This document shows positions 40,850 to 52,826 of a stretch of 64,000 bases of DNA, piece by piece. The notes below the pieces were generated by a model. The model made no database searches. It saw only the letters and a program-made list of their open reading frames with translations, and had not been told where the DNA came from. This DNA is from Hoplostethus atlanticus (lineage: Eukaryota > Chordata > Actinopteri > Trachichthyiformes > Trachichthyidae): NCBI GenBank assembly GCA_034670405.1, contig JAXDDX010000013.1, positions 1,172,501 to 1,236,500 on the forward strand, given 5' to 3'. The number at the start of each line of letters is the position of its first letter. Positions within the stretch are counted from its first letter, which is position 1. Both the position numbers and the translations under genes were made by a program.

Positions 40850-41599
40850 GACAGTAAAATTGGGCTTTGAAGCATAAGACTAGTAGCAAATAAAGGGCAG
40901 GTGCACAGTGCAATCACAGCATGTGATAAGTAGAAGGGAATCCTGAAAGTAATTCGAGAAATGCTTGAGAGTGAGGACAAGTGAAATTATTACCCTACCA
41001 CTAAAACAGATCTATACGTATTTAAGGATACATACACAGAAAGGTTTTCCCATTTCCTTTCACAGTTGCAGTCTCATGCATCCTCTGCACCTTCATACGA
41101 CCAAATAACCTCAGACAACTTTGACAAGTGGCATGGTGCGAATTTTGCTGAGACCTGAAAATACCAGATGACTGTGACTGCGCAACATTTGACATGAGAC
41201 ACGAGAGAGCGTCTTTCTGCCAATCGCCACTAGATGGTGGTGTATGTTTAGCCAATCTCAATGCTGAATATGAACCATCTTGGAAACCACTGAGAACGGC
41301 CAGCAGATTCTGATTCAAGCACGACACCCTATATGATAAATTCATGTTTTATAATCAGTATATTTTCATGTTTGCTTCATATGTATTGCAATGTTTTAAT
41401 TTTTCATATTTTATGTTCATAGTCTTATACAGCATTGATTAATGTGAGATTGATTTGCGCATGAGAATGTAAATGCTTTCATTATTGTTGGGTGCAGATC
41501 GTGGGTAAGCATTTTCCTTGGGCAGTGTTTGGACAGTAAAGTGAGATGTTGGAGTTGGTGAAGGGTTAAAATTGTCTGCCTGTCTGACTCCGCCTTATT
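40850..41599. other. Intergenic, upstream of the TRIM gene
   Basis: No coding exon recognised. The open frame on the minus strand near 41022-41345 has no known domain. The region should contain the promoter of the downstream plus-strand TRIM gene, but no convincing TATA box or other core element is identifiable by eye. Confidence 0.45.
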
Positions 41600-41690
41600 T
41601 GGGTGACTCAGCAGGAGTCAGGAAGCAGGAAGTCTAAACAGTCACTTAGTTCAGAGATACGTATCTCTGCAACTGGAGTTTGGGTTTTAG
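41600..41690 (+). other. Probable 5' UTR exon of the TRIM gene (start unknown)
   Basis: A strong donor, GGGTTTTAG followed by GTAAGTTTCAC, sits at 41690/41691. The first coding exon is preceded by a clear polypyrimidine tract and acceptor (CTTTCCATTTCAG, ending at 41887). A leading non-coding exon is therefore likely; its 5' end is not defined by the sequence and 41600 is only a guess. Confidence 0.45.
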
Positions 41691-41918
41691 GTAAGTTTCA
41701 CTTTAACTTTTCTTCTATTAAATGGACTATAAATAAATTACCATTAGGCTTTAAGAATGTCAGTAGTGTTCATAAGGTAAAGGCACTAGACTACAATGTC
41801 ATAAGGAATGAGTCTAGATGTAAACAAGGGCTATCTCTGTTTATCCAGCAGCCCTGCCTTTGCCCTTTGTCCTACTTTCCATTTCAGAGGAAAACAGGAG
41901 CTCAGTGCGGGTGGCAGA

Positions 41919-43964
41919 ATGGCTGGCAGGCTCTCGCTCCCAGAAGTGGACCTCTCCTGCCCCATATGCTGCGATATCTTCAGAGACCCGGTCGTCCTCA
42001 AGTGCAGCCACAGTTTCTGTGCGTCCTGCCTGCAGCAGTATTGGGCTCCTCGGGCACAGAGCCACGACTGCCCTCTCTGCAGGACAGAGTCTCTAGATGA
42101 GCCCGTGGCCAGTCTCACCCTGAAGAACCTCTGTGACTCTTACGTCCAGGACAGTGGAGGTCTGGAGGTCCCACCAGGAGAGCTGTACAGTGATCCCGAG
42201 GAGATGTGCTCTCTCCATGGGGAGAAGCTCAAGCTCTTCTGCCTGATAGACAAGGAGCCCATCTGTGTGGTTTGCCACACCTCCAGGAAGCACAAACAGC
42301 ACGACTGCTGCCCGGTCAGCGAGGCCATCATGGATGTGAAGGTAAAGATCTGGGCTTCGAGGTACAGTGCAGAACTAAGGTGAAATAATGAAAGTCAACT
42401 GTGGCTTTTCGTGGGGAGACAATGGATATAGACAGGCTGACAAATTCAGATTATAAATTATGAGCTGTTATTAGCCAAAGGATAGGCTAATCTGTTTCTA
42501 AGCAACAGGTGTTTTCTGTCTATACAGGGGGAAATGAAGTCTGCCCTCAGCTCTTTGCAGGAGAAGAGGGAGGCTTTTGACAAAATGAGGAAAAACTATG
42601 AGGATACTCTGACATACATCGAGGTGTAGTGTTGTTCTTGATGGTGGATGATATAAGAAATCATAGCATAGCCCGTGATGGTCATTTGCAGGCCGCGTTA
42701 ACACAGGTTTCATTTCAGGTCCAGGCACGATTTGTGGAAAGGCGGACCCGTGAGGAGTTTGAGAAGCTTTACCGTTTCCTTCAAGCTGAGGAAGAGGCTA
42801 GGATGGAGGTGCTGAAGAAGGAGGAAGAGCAGAAGAGTCAAACAATGAGGCAGCAGATTGACGAAATTACCAAAAATATAACCTCTCTGTCTGACTCCAT
42901 CAAAGCGATAGAGGAAGAGATAGCCTCCGGGGGCATCTCGGTCCTTCATGTACGTTTTTGGATTATCAATAATGCATGAAGACTATGTTGGGCATGTATG
43001 GAGAGTTGTTTTGAGTGAAAATGCAATCTTTTTATCTTTCAGAAATGCAAGAAGACAATGGCAAGGTAAAAGGCTTATTACGTCTTTCTCTTTTTCGCTT
43101 AGTTGCATTATCAAGTGTGATGAACAGAGAGTTTGACTCATCCTGTTTTCTGTAGAGCGAAGCGCCCAGTAGAAGATCCAGTTATGGCTCCAGGAGCACT
43201 CATAGATGTGGCCAAATACCTGAGCTCTCTCAAGTACACGGTGTGGAAGAGGATGCATCAGATCGTCATATACAGTGAGTACATACTGATTAGCTTACTG
43301 TTCAGGTCATACGGAGAAATATTGCCAAATTGACTCTTCAAGATCAGCTTTATGGATTCACAAGGTGAGCAGAAGGTTATGATGTTGAATGGACTGCCTC
43401 TGCCATGTTGTCTTCAGCCCCGGTGACCCTCGACCCCAACACTGCTGCCCCATGGCTCCTGCTGTCAGACGACCTCACCAGTGTCAGCGACAGCGATGAG
43501 AGACAGAAGCTGCCTGACAACCCGGAGAGGTTCGATCCCGATACCGGTGTACTGGGCCAACCGGGCTTCACCGCAGGGAAGCACACCTGGGATGTAGAAG
43601 TGGGCGAAAACACCTGCGTGGGTTCTCGGCGTGGCTAAAGAATCAGGTCCAGAGGAAAGAGAAAGTATCTTCAGTGCTGAAGAATGGCTACTTGTCTGTG
43701 TACTTTTACCACAAAATGTACTTTGCAGGCACTTCTCCTCTGACGAGGCTCAACTTGAAGAGACAGCCTCAGAGAATCAGGGTGCACTTGGACTGCGACA
43801 AGGGAAGGGTTTCTTTCTATGACCCACATGACAACACACACCTCTATACCTTCAAGCATGTCTTCACTGAGAAGGTCTTCCCTTATTTCTGGGTAGGATG
43901 TAAGGATTGCCCCTTGAAAATCAAACCACTGGAGGTTTCTGTGAAGGCTGTTGATTATCTTTGA
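41919..43964 (+). CDS. TRIM E3 ubiquitin ligase (RING/B-box/coiled-coil/PRY-SPRY), SPRY exon frameshifted
   Basis: Coding exons are 41919-42341, 42528-42623 (96 nt), 42719-42949 (231 nt), 43043-43065 (23 nt), 43156-43274 (119 nt) and 43418 onward. All have GT/AG borders and joining phases, the standard TRIM layout. The start codon opens [24 protein letters not shown] ligands are C14, C17, C29, H31, C34, C37, C51 and C54. The B-box ligands are C97, H100, C108, D111, C116, C119, H125 and H128. A Glu/Lys-rich coiled coil follows, then PRY/SPRY. In the last exon an extra base near 43614 moves the frame to a stop at 43636-43638, predicting about 370 aa without most of SPRY. A second extra base near 43649 restores a frame that continues to the stop at 43962-43964. 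An undamaged version would be about 478 aa. The closest families I recognise are the NF7/A33/TRIM35/TRIM39-like ligases of fish. The protein would be cytosolic and ubiquitinate targets chosen by SPRY. Confidence 0.85.
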
Positions 43965-46225
43965 GAATATAGCTAATGGAATGATGAATTTGAAGCTTTG
44001 CCTTTGATTTGATTGCCTTTGTTGTTGATGAAAATCCATCTGTCTGTAATGTAATGTGATCTCTTTCTAAAAGTTAATTGCACAAACTTTTGCCTGCAAT
44101 ATCACTGAATAATAGTTAATAAAAAGCTGCGTGTGATTTGGCTAAAGATATTATTTTTGTGCTTAGGAAGCAACAAACTTCCCCTGCTACTTCTTCTGCC
44201 CAGAAGAAGAGATGGGAGCTTTTTTAGATTTCACATCACTGGATATAACAAGAAGTCTCAGAATCTGAAATCATACTGTGACTGGACTGTAAAGCTCTTG
44301 GTACTAGAGCTATAGGCTTCTGGATTTATAATTATTTTAAACCTTTCTCTTTTTCTTTTATTACTCAATACAACGCTCTCTCACCTTTACACCTATTTTT
44401 TCCTGAAAACATCCTACACACCTCTACCACAGCACACTCAACTTAACAACCTTATTTTGAACTACTACAAAAGTGTCTACCATGCTGCACACACGGCACC
44501 TTTTCTCTTTGAAATGCTTTGTCTGAGCTGTAACAGTATGTGACACCTTAAAATGAGTTTTACTTGTTATTTGTATTTGCAAAAAGTCTGCAAAAACTAG
44601 AGGAAAAATACATCTGCATTTTGAGTTATGATGGGATAACAAAGTTCCAAAAATGTGTTTTCCATCTGCAAGTCAAACTGTACAGTGATCCCATTGGTGT
44701 CTGGTTGTTGGTACAAAGTAGTTTCTGAGTCTAGTGGGCCAGCATGCCAGAAGCTATAAGCCCGTTAGCTTAGTATTGTTGTTGAGGATGAGGCTGGAAA
44801 ATTGAGTTATGTGTTGAGTGTAACCCCAGGTGCAACTTACTGTTTACTGTGCAAAACATTCAAGATCATAATATGAAATCTGGAGAGGGAAAGTCATCAT
44901 GCTGCCCTCTGGTGGTGACAAAGTGGTAAAGTGAAAAAAACTTCATACAAAGTTATATTATAGGGTACATCCAATTAATCATGAGAAGGAGTATAATACA
45001 TACAACAATATGTAAAACATGAAATTTGGTATATAATGTATACAACACTTCAATTTATTGTAATTACTAAAGATGGAAGTCTTATTACAGTGGACTTTAT
45101 TGCAGGTGTTATCTATTAAAACACAAAATACTCTGGTAAAGTTCATTAAGTTAGTTAGTCATGAGGGACTATTTTGTTTTTGTTTATGGGTTTTTGTGTT
45201 TTTTATTTTTTAGATTATGTTTAGATGTTTCAATATATTTACATATATAATGCCAAAAATGTATTTGACCATGCAGATAACATATTTTTGAGTGACAAAA
45301 ATATATTTTGGACATACTTCCAGATATATTTTATCTACAGGCATGGGGAGAAAGTTTATTTTTACTGTCCAGAATATATTTCTAATGAATAAACATTTTC
45401 GTCTATTTTTGTATATTTTCAAAGATATATCTAAACATATTCTGAGCTATATGTGAAATATAATTTTTTTGTTGTTGTTTTATTATTGATATTTGTAGTA
45501 GTAGTATATGTCACGTTCCTCCCCACACCCACTAATTGAGACGGTCAATTAAACGGACCTCTTGCTGCACCACACGTCGAGTTTGGCCACAATTGCTTCA
45601 GCTCAAGTTTTTCCCTTGTGTAAGTCTTGAGAGTTATTATATAAAGAGAGTTATTTTAGAGTTATTTATTATTTATAGCTTTCTCTGGGCACATTTGAAT
45701 CGCGTGAATCATATTGAAGGTCAAAGTGAGGCTGTAACTAGTTACAGGCCTAGCTAGGACTATCGGTAGCTAACTAGTTAACTACAACCTGTTAGATTTA
45801 GTACCTCGGTCCATTAGTTATTTATAGACTGCATTCTTATGTGTAGGTAGTTTACAACAAGGTTTGTTTGTTTTTTTAACTTCACTCAGCTACAATTGTG
45901 AAATTGTGTTGTTACACCGACCATTGGTAAATAAAAAGAGGGGTTAAAACCTCCACTAGGTGATGATTATAAGACAGGGACCATTATAAACAGAAGTCAA
46001 CTATATTTTCAGAAAAGCATTAACAAGTAGTTAAAGTTTTTAACTACTTGCTATAATGCATACTCCTTCATTTAAAGAACTGTAAAGGCTGAAAAGGTGG
46101 GTAAACTATTCAGCCTGTATGAAGCTGGTTAAAGCTTAGGTGGTCTAGGTGGGTTTACCCTCCACTACATCCCTGGTGGCCATATATTAAACACGGAGTG
46201 ATAACAAACAGCTTCTCCTCTCTAG
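43965..46225. other. Intergenic: TRIM 3' UTR and PARP copy A upstream region
   Basis: An AATAAA-type signal lies near 44118-44124, a plausible polyadenylation site for the TRIM transcript. The middle (45000-45480) is AT-rich and repetitive with no gene. A possible 5' UTR exon of the PARP gene ends at 45619 with a consensus donor (CCCTTGT then GTAAGTC); the matching donor in unit B is at 54771/54772. The remainder shows nothing coding. Confidence 0.5.
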
Positions 46226-46235
46226 GAAGTGGGAG

Positions 46236-49200
46236 ATGACTGACCTTTCATCCAGAAAACGGAGGAACAGAAAGAAGGCAGCAGATGCCTTCTCTCCAGA
46301 GCCCCCATCCAAGTCATCCAAGGTCACCTTCCTGAGCCCCTCTCTTCTCCTCCTGGAAGTCCCTGCTGACACCAACACCAGCCTCCCAGTGTGGGACGCC
46401 GTGAGATCCCAGCAGGTCGACGTTGCGTGGAGTGTCAACCCATATGGCGTCAACATTCATTTAACCCCTATTCCTGCTGCGCGAGGTAAGACTGCAAGTC
46501 CTAGCGAGAGGGATATTTCATCCAACACGGCACAGACTACCCTTCCTTCTAGCATCATCCAGCCTCAAATTATCATCCAGCCCATAGCTCAGCAAAGCGC
46601 CGCCACCCAGAACACCTCCAGTATCCTCCTCACCTTCCCCCAAAACAGCCCCCAGCCGCTGCCCAGCACCGGCCCTCCTGGGCAGCTACAGAATATAGCC
46701 CCCAACCCAGTGATGACCACCTCACTCATCGTCTCCCTGCCTGTCATCATCACCCAGCCCCAGTGTGCACCCCAGCCCAGCACATCTGCTAAGAAAGAGG
46801 TCTTTTCCATCACCCAGACCCCGACAGGTACCCCGACTAAGCCGCCAGCCCCGCGGGGCCCCGTGTGCCCCGTGTGGCCCTTCCACACCAAGGGCAACTG
46901 CAACGTCCAGATCTGCAACAATTTCCTCTTGACTTTCTGTCGTACAGGCGGGAAGTGTAAGATGCACCACACTCCTTACCCCTTCCACTGGCAGCTGTGG
47001 TGTGTGACCAACCACCAGTGGGTCGACTTCCCCCCTCGTGCTCAGACCCTGTTGGAGAGGATCTACTGTGACGTAAATCAAGTCATGGTTAACATCAAGG
47101 ATGGGTGAGTAAGAGGGCAGGGCTGGAGATAGATATATATAGAGATATATATATGACATGTAAACTAAGGAAAGGAAAAACACCATTCTCAGGGTTTTTA
47201 TTGTGTTGATGGTAAAGGGAGGAGCTCTTCTTCATTCAAAAACAAGGAAAATTCAACAGATTTTACATGTAATCTCACAATGCTGTTGTCTTTGTAGTTG
47301 TCATGTTTACACACTCGATTTTCAAACTATGGACTTGAACAACACCTCCAAGTATGACGGGGTAAGAAGACTGTCAAACACCGATGACCCAGCCAAGAAC
47401 CCTTACTTCCCCAGCAAGTTGCAAATCTACTGGTACAACCTCACCTGGCAAGAGTACACTGAGGTTAAGGACCTCTTTCTCTCGTCTCTCTTTATCTGCT
47501 CTGCTTTGCTTTCATAGCCTTTTTCTCCTCTTCCTACCCTCCTCGCTGTCTCTCTCTTATCTTTCTCTCCTCTCCATAGTCCTCTATTGCTCTCCTTTTA
47601 TCTCTGTCCCATTCTCATTTTGAGTTTTTGTTGGATTCACCCTCAGAGCTGCTGATTCTCATGGAAAATGTGCTTCTTGCACATTGACTGACATGTCTCC
47701 TTATAGGATGTGTCCAAGTTGCTCCTAAAGAAGATGAAGGACAAGGAGTCGGAGACGTCCTTTCACATCGGCTCCCAGGAGTACACAGTGGACTTCACTA
47801 GTATGACCCAGACCAACCTGACCACAGGGTACCAGAGAGGCGTTCGCTGCAGACCTGCCTACCGCTCCGCTGCCTCCATGGAGCCATACCTGAAGTAACT
47901 ACCCTGCCTCTTTTCTCTCTCCACTTCACTCACATACAAGCTGTGGTGAGACCGATACATTGGTTTGATATCGGACCACTGTTGCCCTTTTATTACAAAT
48001 CAGTTATCTGCAAATCTTCCACCTCTTGATATGATGCAACTGGTTACATATCTTTTGTAAATTGATCAGCTTTACCTGAATTGATTCTAATGCAACATTT
48101 TCCACACAAGTGTGCCTAAATATGCTATTGTGCCTTTAAACTATTATTACTTATTATTATTATTATTACTACTATTATTATCAATGTATTTCCCCCTGGA
48201 TTTCAATTGAGAGATTTAGTGTCCCATGGTCTACATACTGTTTCTGCCAAGAATAAACTTATGGGGAAACATTTAGGGCTGCACAGTTAATCATGTATAA
48301 TTGGTTTCCACATTTAATAATCAGATAATATTGTCATATCAGCAATAATGAAACATTTCATTTCATTTAGAGCATCCATTGTAGTTGACACCTGCTCTGA
48401 CTTGTCTATGGCTTTCAGATGTATAGGCTACCAGTTTGTGAGATATTGCCTTTAGAATGGTCCCATATCTTGTCATAGCCAAGTTAATAGTATGGCAGTG
48501 CATTCTAACCATTGCTTTGGTCTTCCCTTCCCCTTCCTGTTCTAACTCCTCACACCCAGGACAGGAATCCTGAGTGGGTCCACCCAGCCTGTCGGTGAGC
48601 TTCCTGCGGCCAACTTCAGCGTGGACCCTCTGGAAGAGTTCAGCTGCTGGTACCCCCCGGTGTGGAGCCTTTCCTCTGAGCAGGACTACAGCCTGGTGGA
48701 CGTCCCGGCAGGCACGCGGGCCTACCTGAAGGTCCAACAGCTGTTCTACCAGAGCCTGCCTGAGACCAAGGTGGATATCATCGGCATCCAGCAAATCCAG
48801 AACCTCCTCCACTGGGACAAGTTCCAAAGGTTTGGCTGCTGTTTGTCTCTTCTTGTGTGTAGCATTGATGGAGAGGTATTACAGGTATTTTCTGTACTTG
48901 CTTTGAAAACTCTGTTATGGAGGAGACTAAAGTTAAACTATGTTCTAAAGTCATGTAGGCTGAAGGTGAACTAAGTAAGTAGGATTCAACCAATATGAGT
49001 TTTTGTGGCAATAAAATACTTTCCCAGCAGCACCCTCAAACCAATTGAGAGATTTTTAGACTAAGACTAGAAGTGAGGCAATTCTACCTTCAAAATAAAA
49101 GCGTACAATTGGTCACTGTCACTTTTGGTAAAAAATAATCATTAGGTTATGTTGATGTGGTGTGAACAGCACTTTTTGAAAACTCACTTAGGTACTTTAT

Positions 49201-49950
49201 ATTATTGAGTGTTACTCGTGTTGGCTAATCTACTTTTCTCCTTTTCTACTTTTTCTGATCTTAAGTTCTCGGTACTCATATCGGTTCTGAATTGTTATTG
49301 GTGCACCTCTAGCTGATAAATATAAGGCCAATATCAACACAGTATATCAGCAACCTGATATATCGGTCAAACCGTAGTTTGCATGCGAGTGGAGAAAGAT
49401 TAAGACAAAGAGAGAACAGAGGCAGGATACTTACTAAATACGTATGTGTGGCATCAAAACACTTGAACCTGCAGCACAAATACATTTCCATTGCAGGTAC
49501 AAGTCCTACATGCTGAAGTGCCACACCATGACGCAGGAGCCTCTGGAGAGGCACCTCTTCCATGGCACTACCGAGAAGTCCGTGGAGGACATCTGCCACA
49601 ACAATTTTGACCCACGTGTGTCCGGGATCAATGGAGTAGCCTACGGTTATGGCTCCTACTTCTCCTGCAGCGCCGAATACTCCAGCACTTACTCAGTCAA
49701 GTCGGGAGTGGATGAGGTCTGCCACATGTTCCTGGCCAAGGTCCTGGTGGGAAAGGTGAGCATGGGAAAGAGAAGCTACCACCGGCCCCCACCCCTGAGC
49801 TCCAAGACAAACCAGTACCGTCTCTATGACACCTGCGTAGATCGCTTGGAGAAACCCTCCATCTTTGTAGTTTTTGATAGTTGTCAGTGCTACCCATACT
49901 ACCTCATCAAGTACAAGGACCTGCCCAAAGTGATTGATTTGGCAGAGTGA
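46236..49950 (+). CDS. TIPARP/PARP7-like mono-ADP-ribosyltransferase, copy A
   Basis: Five coding exons (46236-47104, 47298-47463, 47707-47894, 48560-48829, 49497-49950) join in phase to 648 codons plus stop, close to human TIPARP (657 aa). The acceptor before the start codon ends at 46225. The order is a basic KRRNRKK stretch near residue 10, a Pro/Gln/Ile-rich low-complexity region (about 95-210), a CCCH zinc finger (about 227-245, C-x7-C-x5-C-x3-H) followed by PFHWQLWCV, a WWE-type region (about 290-410), and the ART domain. The catalytic triad reads H520 (HLFHGT), Y552 (GYGSYF) and I620 (PSIFVVF). Isoleucine instead of glutamate predicts transfer of single ADP-ribose units, as in TIPARP, PARP10 and PARP12. 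The TIPARP family is interferon/AHR-linked in vertebrates. Exon 2 uses a weak donor, GTTAAG. A polyadenylation signal AATAAA lies at 50297-50302. A tandem paralog lies about 10 kb downstream. Confidence 0.93.
48139..48182. repeat. (TTA)n-type trinucleotide repeat in PARP copy A intron 3
   Basis: ATT/TTA-rich simple repeat. The matching tract in unit B lies at about 58266-58306. Just downstream, at about 48271-48320, the sequence TTAGGGCTGCACAGTTAATC resembles a motif seen in dispersed fish repeats; I did not assign its class. Confidence 0.75.
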
Positions 49951-51816
49951 AAACGAGGTGGATAAGGGGGGAGTTCGTTGGTTGTTGTTGTTAATTGTTC
50001 AGATTGATCTTGAAGGAGTCCAGTTGTAAGATGGACAGAACTGTTATCAAATCTCTTGTGGAGCTAGAATATATCGATTATGTGCAATGAAGTTTTGCTT
50101 CACAACAATGAGGAGATGTAAGCAGACAAGTTGAAACGTCAGATTGTATTTCCAAAGTTATCAAGGCAAGCACTTTGTTTTTCAAATTATGTTTATTTTG
50201 GTTACTGAACATACATTTTATACTGATGGAAATAATTATGTTCGTTTTGCTTTCAAAGATGTTCTGGATCAAATTGAAATCTGTCATGTTTATGAAAATA
50301 AACTGTTTTTACAGAATACATTCATCTTTCAGTATATCAAAGTGATAAACACGTCTGATCATCCACTTTTTATTTATTGAAATACAGCCATAATTCTGAA
50401 TTCATATCTCCAGAATGGAATGTGATTTAACAAAGTCGCTTGTAGTAAAAGCAAATCTTATATTTCAAAATATTTAATATAAACCTTTTTGCCTCTTAAA
50501 AATTTGTTCTTCATCATTTTAAATAATGATGACAAAACGTCCATAGAATGCTGGCACACAAAGTTTTTGTAACATGACTGTAACATTAAAAACAACCAGG
50601 TATTGGTAAATTGCTTGTGAAAGAGAATCATAAATGATGTATGCATCCGACAGAAAATGATGACAGCATTGTGACTGCCACTCTAAAGTATTTACCCCTT
50701 GGCTCCGCAGCAACAATGACCCTCAAGATACGGTTTGTATAATATACAGAATTTTTCTATTTCATTTTCACATAAACGTCCAGGATTAAGTTTTGTCCTA
50801 GACTACAAAATTCCTCTTCCTGGAAATGTCTACAGAAATCTTAATCTAGGACGAGGCTTAATCCATGTTCCTGTAGGCTTTTTTGGCATATCAATGCTAC
50901 CTACCAATCATTATTTTAAAGTTTCATGTCTTGAAGTGACATTTAGTCAATATTTTATGACGTTTAAAGACCATTGGAAGAGATCAAACAATAAGGCATA
51001 CACTTACTTGACAATAATAAATCCCTTTTTTTCTATTTCACTGTGCAACTCTGCTTTTCTGTGAGATTCCAACTTGGTAAGACACATAGGAAATCACAAT
51101 ATCACATAAAAATGAAACTGGTTCACAAAAACACAAAGATTTTCAATAAGACATCCAAGTCTGAATTATGCACTTTCCACATCAGCAAACCGGAGAGGGA
51201 TGAGAACATGTCACTGGAAGGATATGACTTCAAAATCAGATTGAACCATACAGCCACATTTTAAGACACGAAAAGCAACAGAAAAGGCATCATTAGTACA
51301 TATGTCACAACATAATCTCTAGGGCTAGAAATCATGAGATGAAAGGGTCTTTTTGCACCAGATTTCTGATAAGAGCGCCTGTCTCTGTTTTGCTTGGTGT
51401 CTTCTTTTTCTCTTTCTGTATACACACATATGCAATGGCTAAAACAACCCTTAGCATAAAATAGATTTTTTTTAAAAACTACAATAATGGACCCATGATG
51501 CTAAAGTTTTTAGGGGATTGTTTAATTTCATGTGACAACAGGGAGTATCATATCCCATTCATGTCATCAGTGAGATCTGTGTCCAATGAAGATGTGTTAC
51601 TGATGATGAGGGAAGGGTCAAGGGCAGCTACTGTACATGGTTATCCTCCGAGGCTGGTGACTTACGACCATACAAATGTCCAGGTACAACAATGAGCATG
51701 TGTTCAGTCCTTCGCAAATGAGTGTGTGCAGTGAATCCAATTGGTCCTGTGAGGGGATTTAAGGGGAGACGGGAAAGGGGGAGGTGGTGGGGAAGTCATT
51801 GCAAGAGTGTGGTGGT
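49951..51816. other. Convergent intergenic region between PARP copy A and tubby remnant
   Basis: This holds the 3' UTR of PARP copy A (AATAAA at 50297-50302) and, toward the right, what would be the 3' UTR of the minus-strand tubby gene. Short open frames in both orientations recur almost unchanged in unit B because of the duplication, not because they code. No domain is recognisable. Confidence 0.55.
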
Positions 51817-52432
51817 TCACTCACAGGCCAACTTGCTGTCAAAGCTTGACAGGCCAATGGCAAAGGCTTGAAGAGCACACATGGGATAGTTAAAGTCCAG
51901 GGTGAAGATGTCTTCTGCCACTCTGCCAAACTGCATGACGATGTAGTCAGCTGGAGCGGAGGGCAACAGAGAAATATTCAGGCATACTTCAATCACTAAT
52001 GTAATGTAAGCATGGGCAATTGAGAAAATGTGTAACATAGGGAATAGAGAGGAAGAGCACAAATAGTGAAGCAAATAAATATACCAGGGAAAAGCACTCA
52101 AGCACTCAAACATATTTGCTCTTTTATGAGATTTGACTGTATTTTGACTTTTATGTCATTATTAATCTCAAAAGGACTAACCTGGTTAAATAAGGGTTAA
52201 ATAAATACAAAAGAATTAAACATTATAATGCTGAAATACCATGCCAACACGCCACTGGGCACCACCAAGAGGTTCAGCAGCACGGACAGCAACCGTTCCC
52301 ACAATGTGCAGCTCTATCCACATCAGCTGTTTAAATTAATAATCCGGGAACATTTTCAGATAAATAAATGTCCGTTTGGTATTCACCTCACTACGTGAGA
52401 ATGTGCCCTTGTCTCCCTTTTATAAGCAGTAG

Positions 52433-52454
52433 CAGAGAGAGAGAGAGAGAGAGA
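52433..52454. repeat. (GA)n microsatellite beside a tubby exon donor
   Basis: A GA run of about 11 units near the donor of the 172-nt tubby exon. The counterpart in unit B (about 63075-63089) is shorter, so the repeat has changed length since duplication. Confidence 0.85.
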
Positions 52455-52663
52455 AACTGAGGGAAAGAGACTTACGGTCGTTGCCGTGGACGATCTGAAA
52501 ATTCTTGACCGAGGCTTGAGTAACACGGCCATGGAAGTTCAGCACATACGACTGGGTGTCATCGTTCCACACGGGGGCCTTGTTGTGCAACTCGATCAGG
52601 TTGTCCAGTGAGTGGTTCTGCCACTTACTCAGTAGGCTCTCCTGCTCCTGTAATACAAACATA

Positions 52664-52715
52664 TTTACATTTGCCTTTCAGCCATTTAGCTGACGCTTTT
52701 ATCTCGAGTGACACT
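52664..52715 (-). mobile_element. L2-type LINE/SINE 3' tail fragment in tubby intron (copy A)
   Basis: The plus strand reads TTACATTTGCC then CCATTTAGCTGACGCTTTTA and TCTCGAGTGACAC. This is a slightly decayed form of the common fish L2-derived tail, whose minus strand reads AAAAGCGTC-x-GCTAAATG. The same fragment is at about 63299-63350 in unit B, so it predates the duplication. Confidence 0.6.
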
Positions 52716-52826
52716 TCATATCAAATACTCGTACATGTCGCATACCACATGGAATCAAATTTAATAGGCCAGATGCTTTCACGACATAGGAGGTAGAGGT
52801 CAGACTTACATTGTTGGGCCGTACAG

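Larger units (their letters stand above)
43485..52826. repeat. Tandem duplication unit A
   Basis: This 9.3-kb segment runs from the middle of the TRIM PRY/SPRY exon to the middle of a tubby-domain exon and is repeated head-to-tail at 52824-63461. Homology runs through exons, introns and intergenic DNA with identical gene order and orientation. Relative to unit B it has an extra segment of roughly 200 bp near 44370-44570. It lacks the LTR element, the 245-bp insertion and other B-specific pieces. Confidence 0.93.
51817..52826 (-). pseudogene. Truncated tubby-domain gene remnant (unit A)
   Basis: Only the C-terminal part of a tubby-like gene remains. Exons on the minus strand are 52826-52810 (17 bases of a broken exon), 52647-52476 (172 nt) and 51950-51817 (134 nt with stop). 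They read [32 protein letters not shown], then [20 protein letters not shown] and end [12 protein letters not shown], the canonical tubby-domain C-terminus. Everything upstream is gone because the duplication junction falls inside the third exon at 52824-52826. It has no start codon or N-terminus and should not encode a functional protein, though the remaining frames and splice sites are intact. Confidence 0.92.

Noticed and set aside
46589-47186. Antisense open frames of 127-184 codons opposite PARP exon 1 in both units
   Set aside because: Shadow frames of the GC-rich Pro/Gln-coding exon. They recur in both units only because of the duplication.
48363-48827. 154-codon minus-strand frame opposite PARP exon 4, conserved in unit B
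   Set aside because: Mirror of a coding exon. Its conservation is explained by the recent duplication, and it continues into intron without splice logic.
49951-51816. Small open frames shared between units A and B in the convergent intergenic region (for example 51043-51264 and 51495-51695)
   Set aside because: Shared only because the whole segment was duplicated. No domains are visible, and they lie in the probable 3' UTRs of the PARP and tubby genes.
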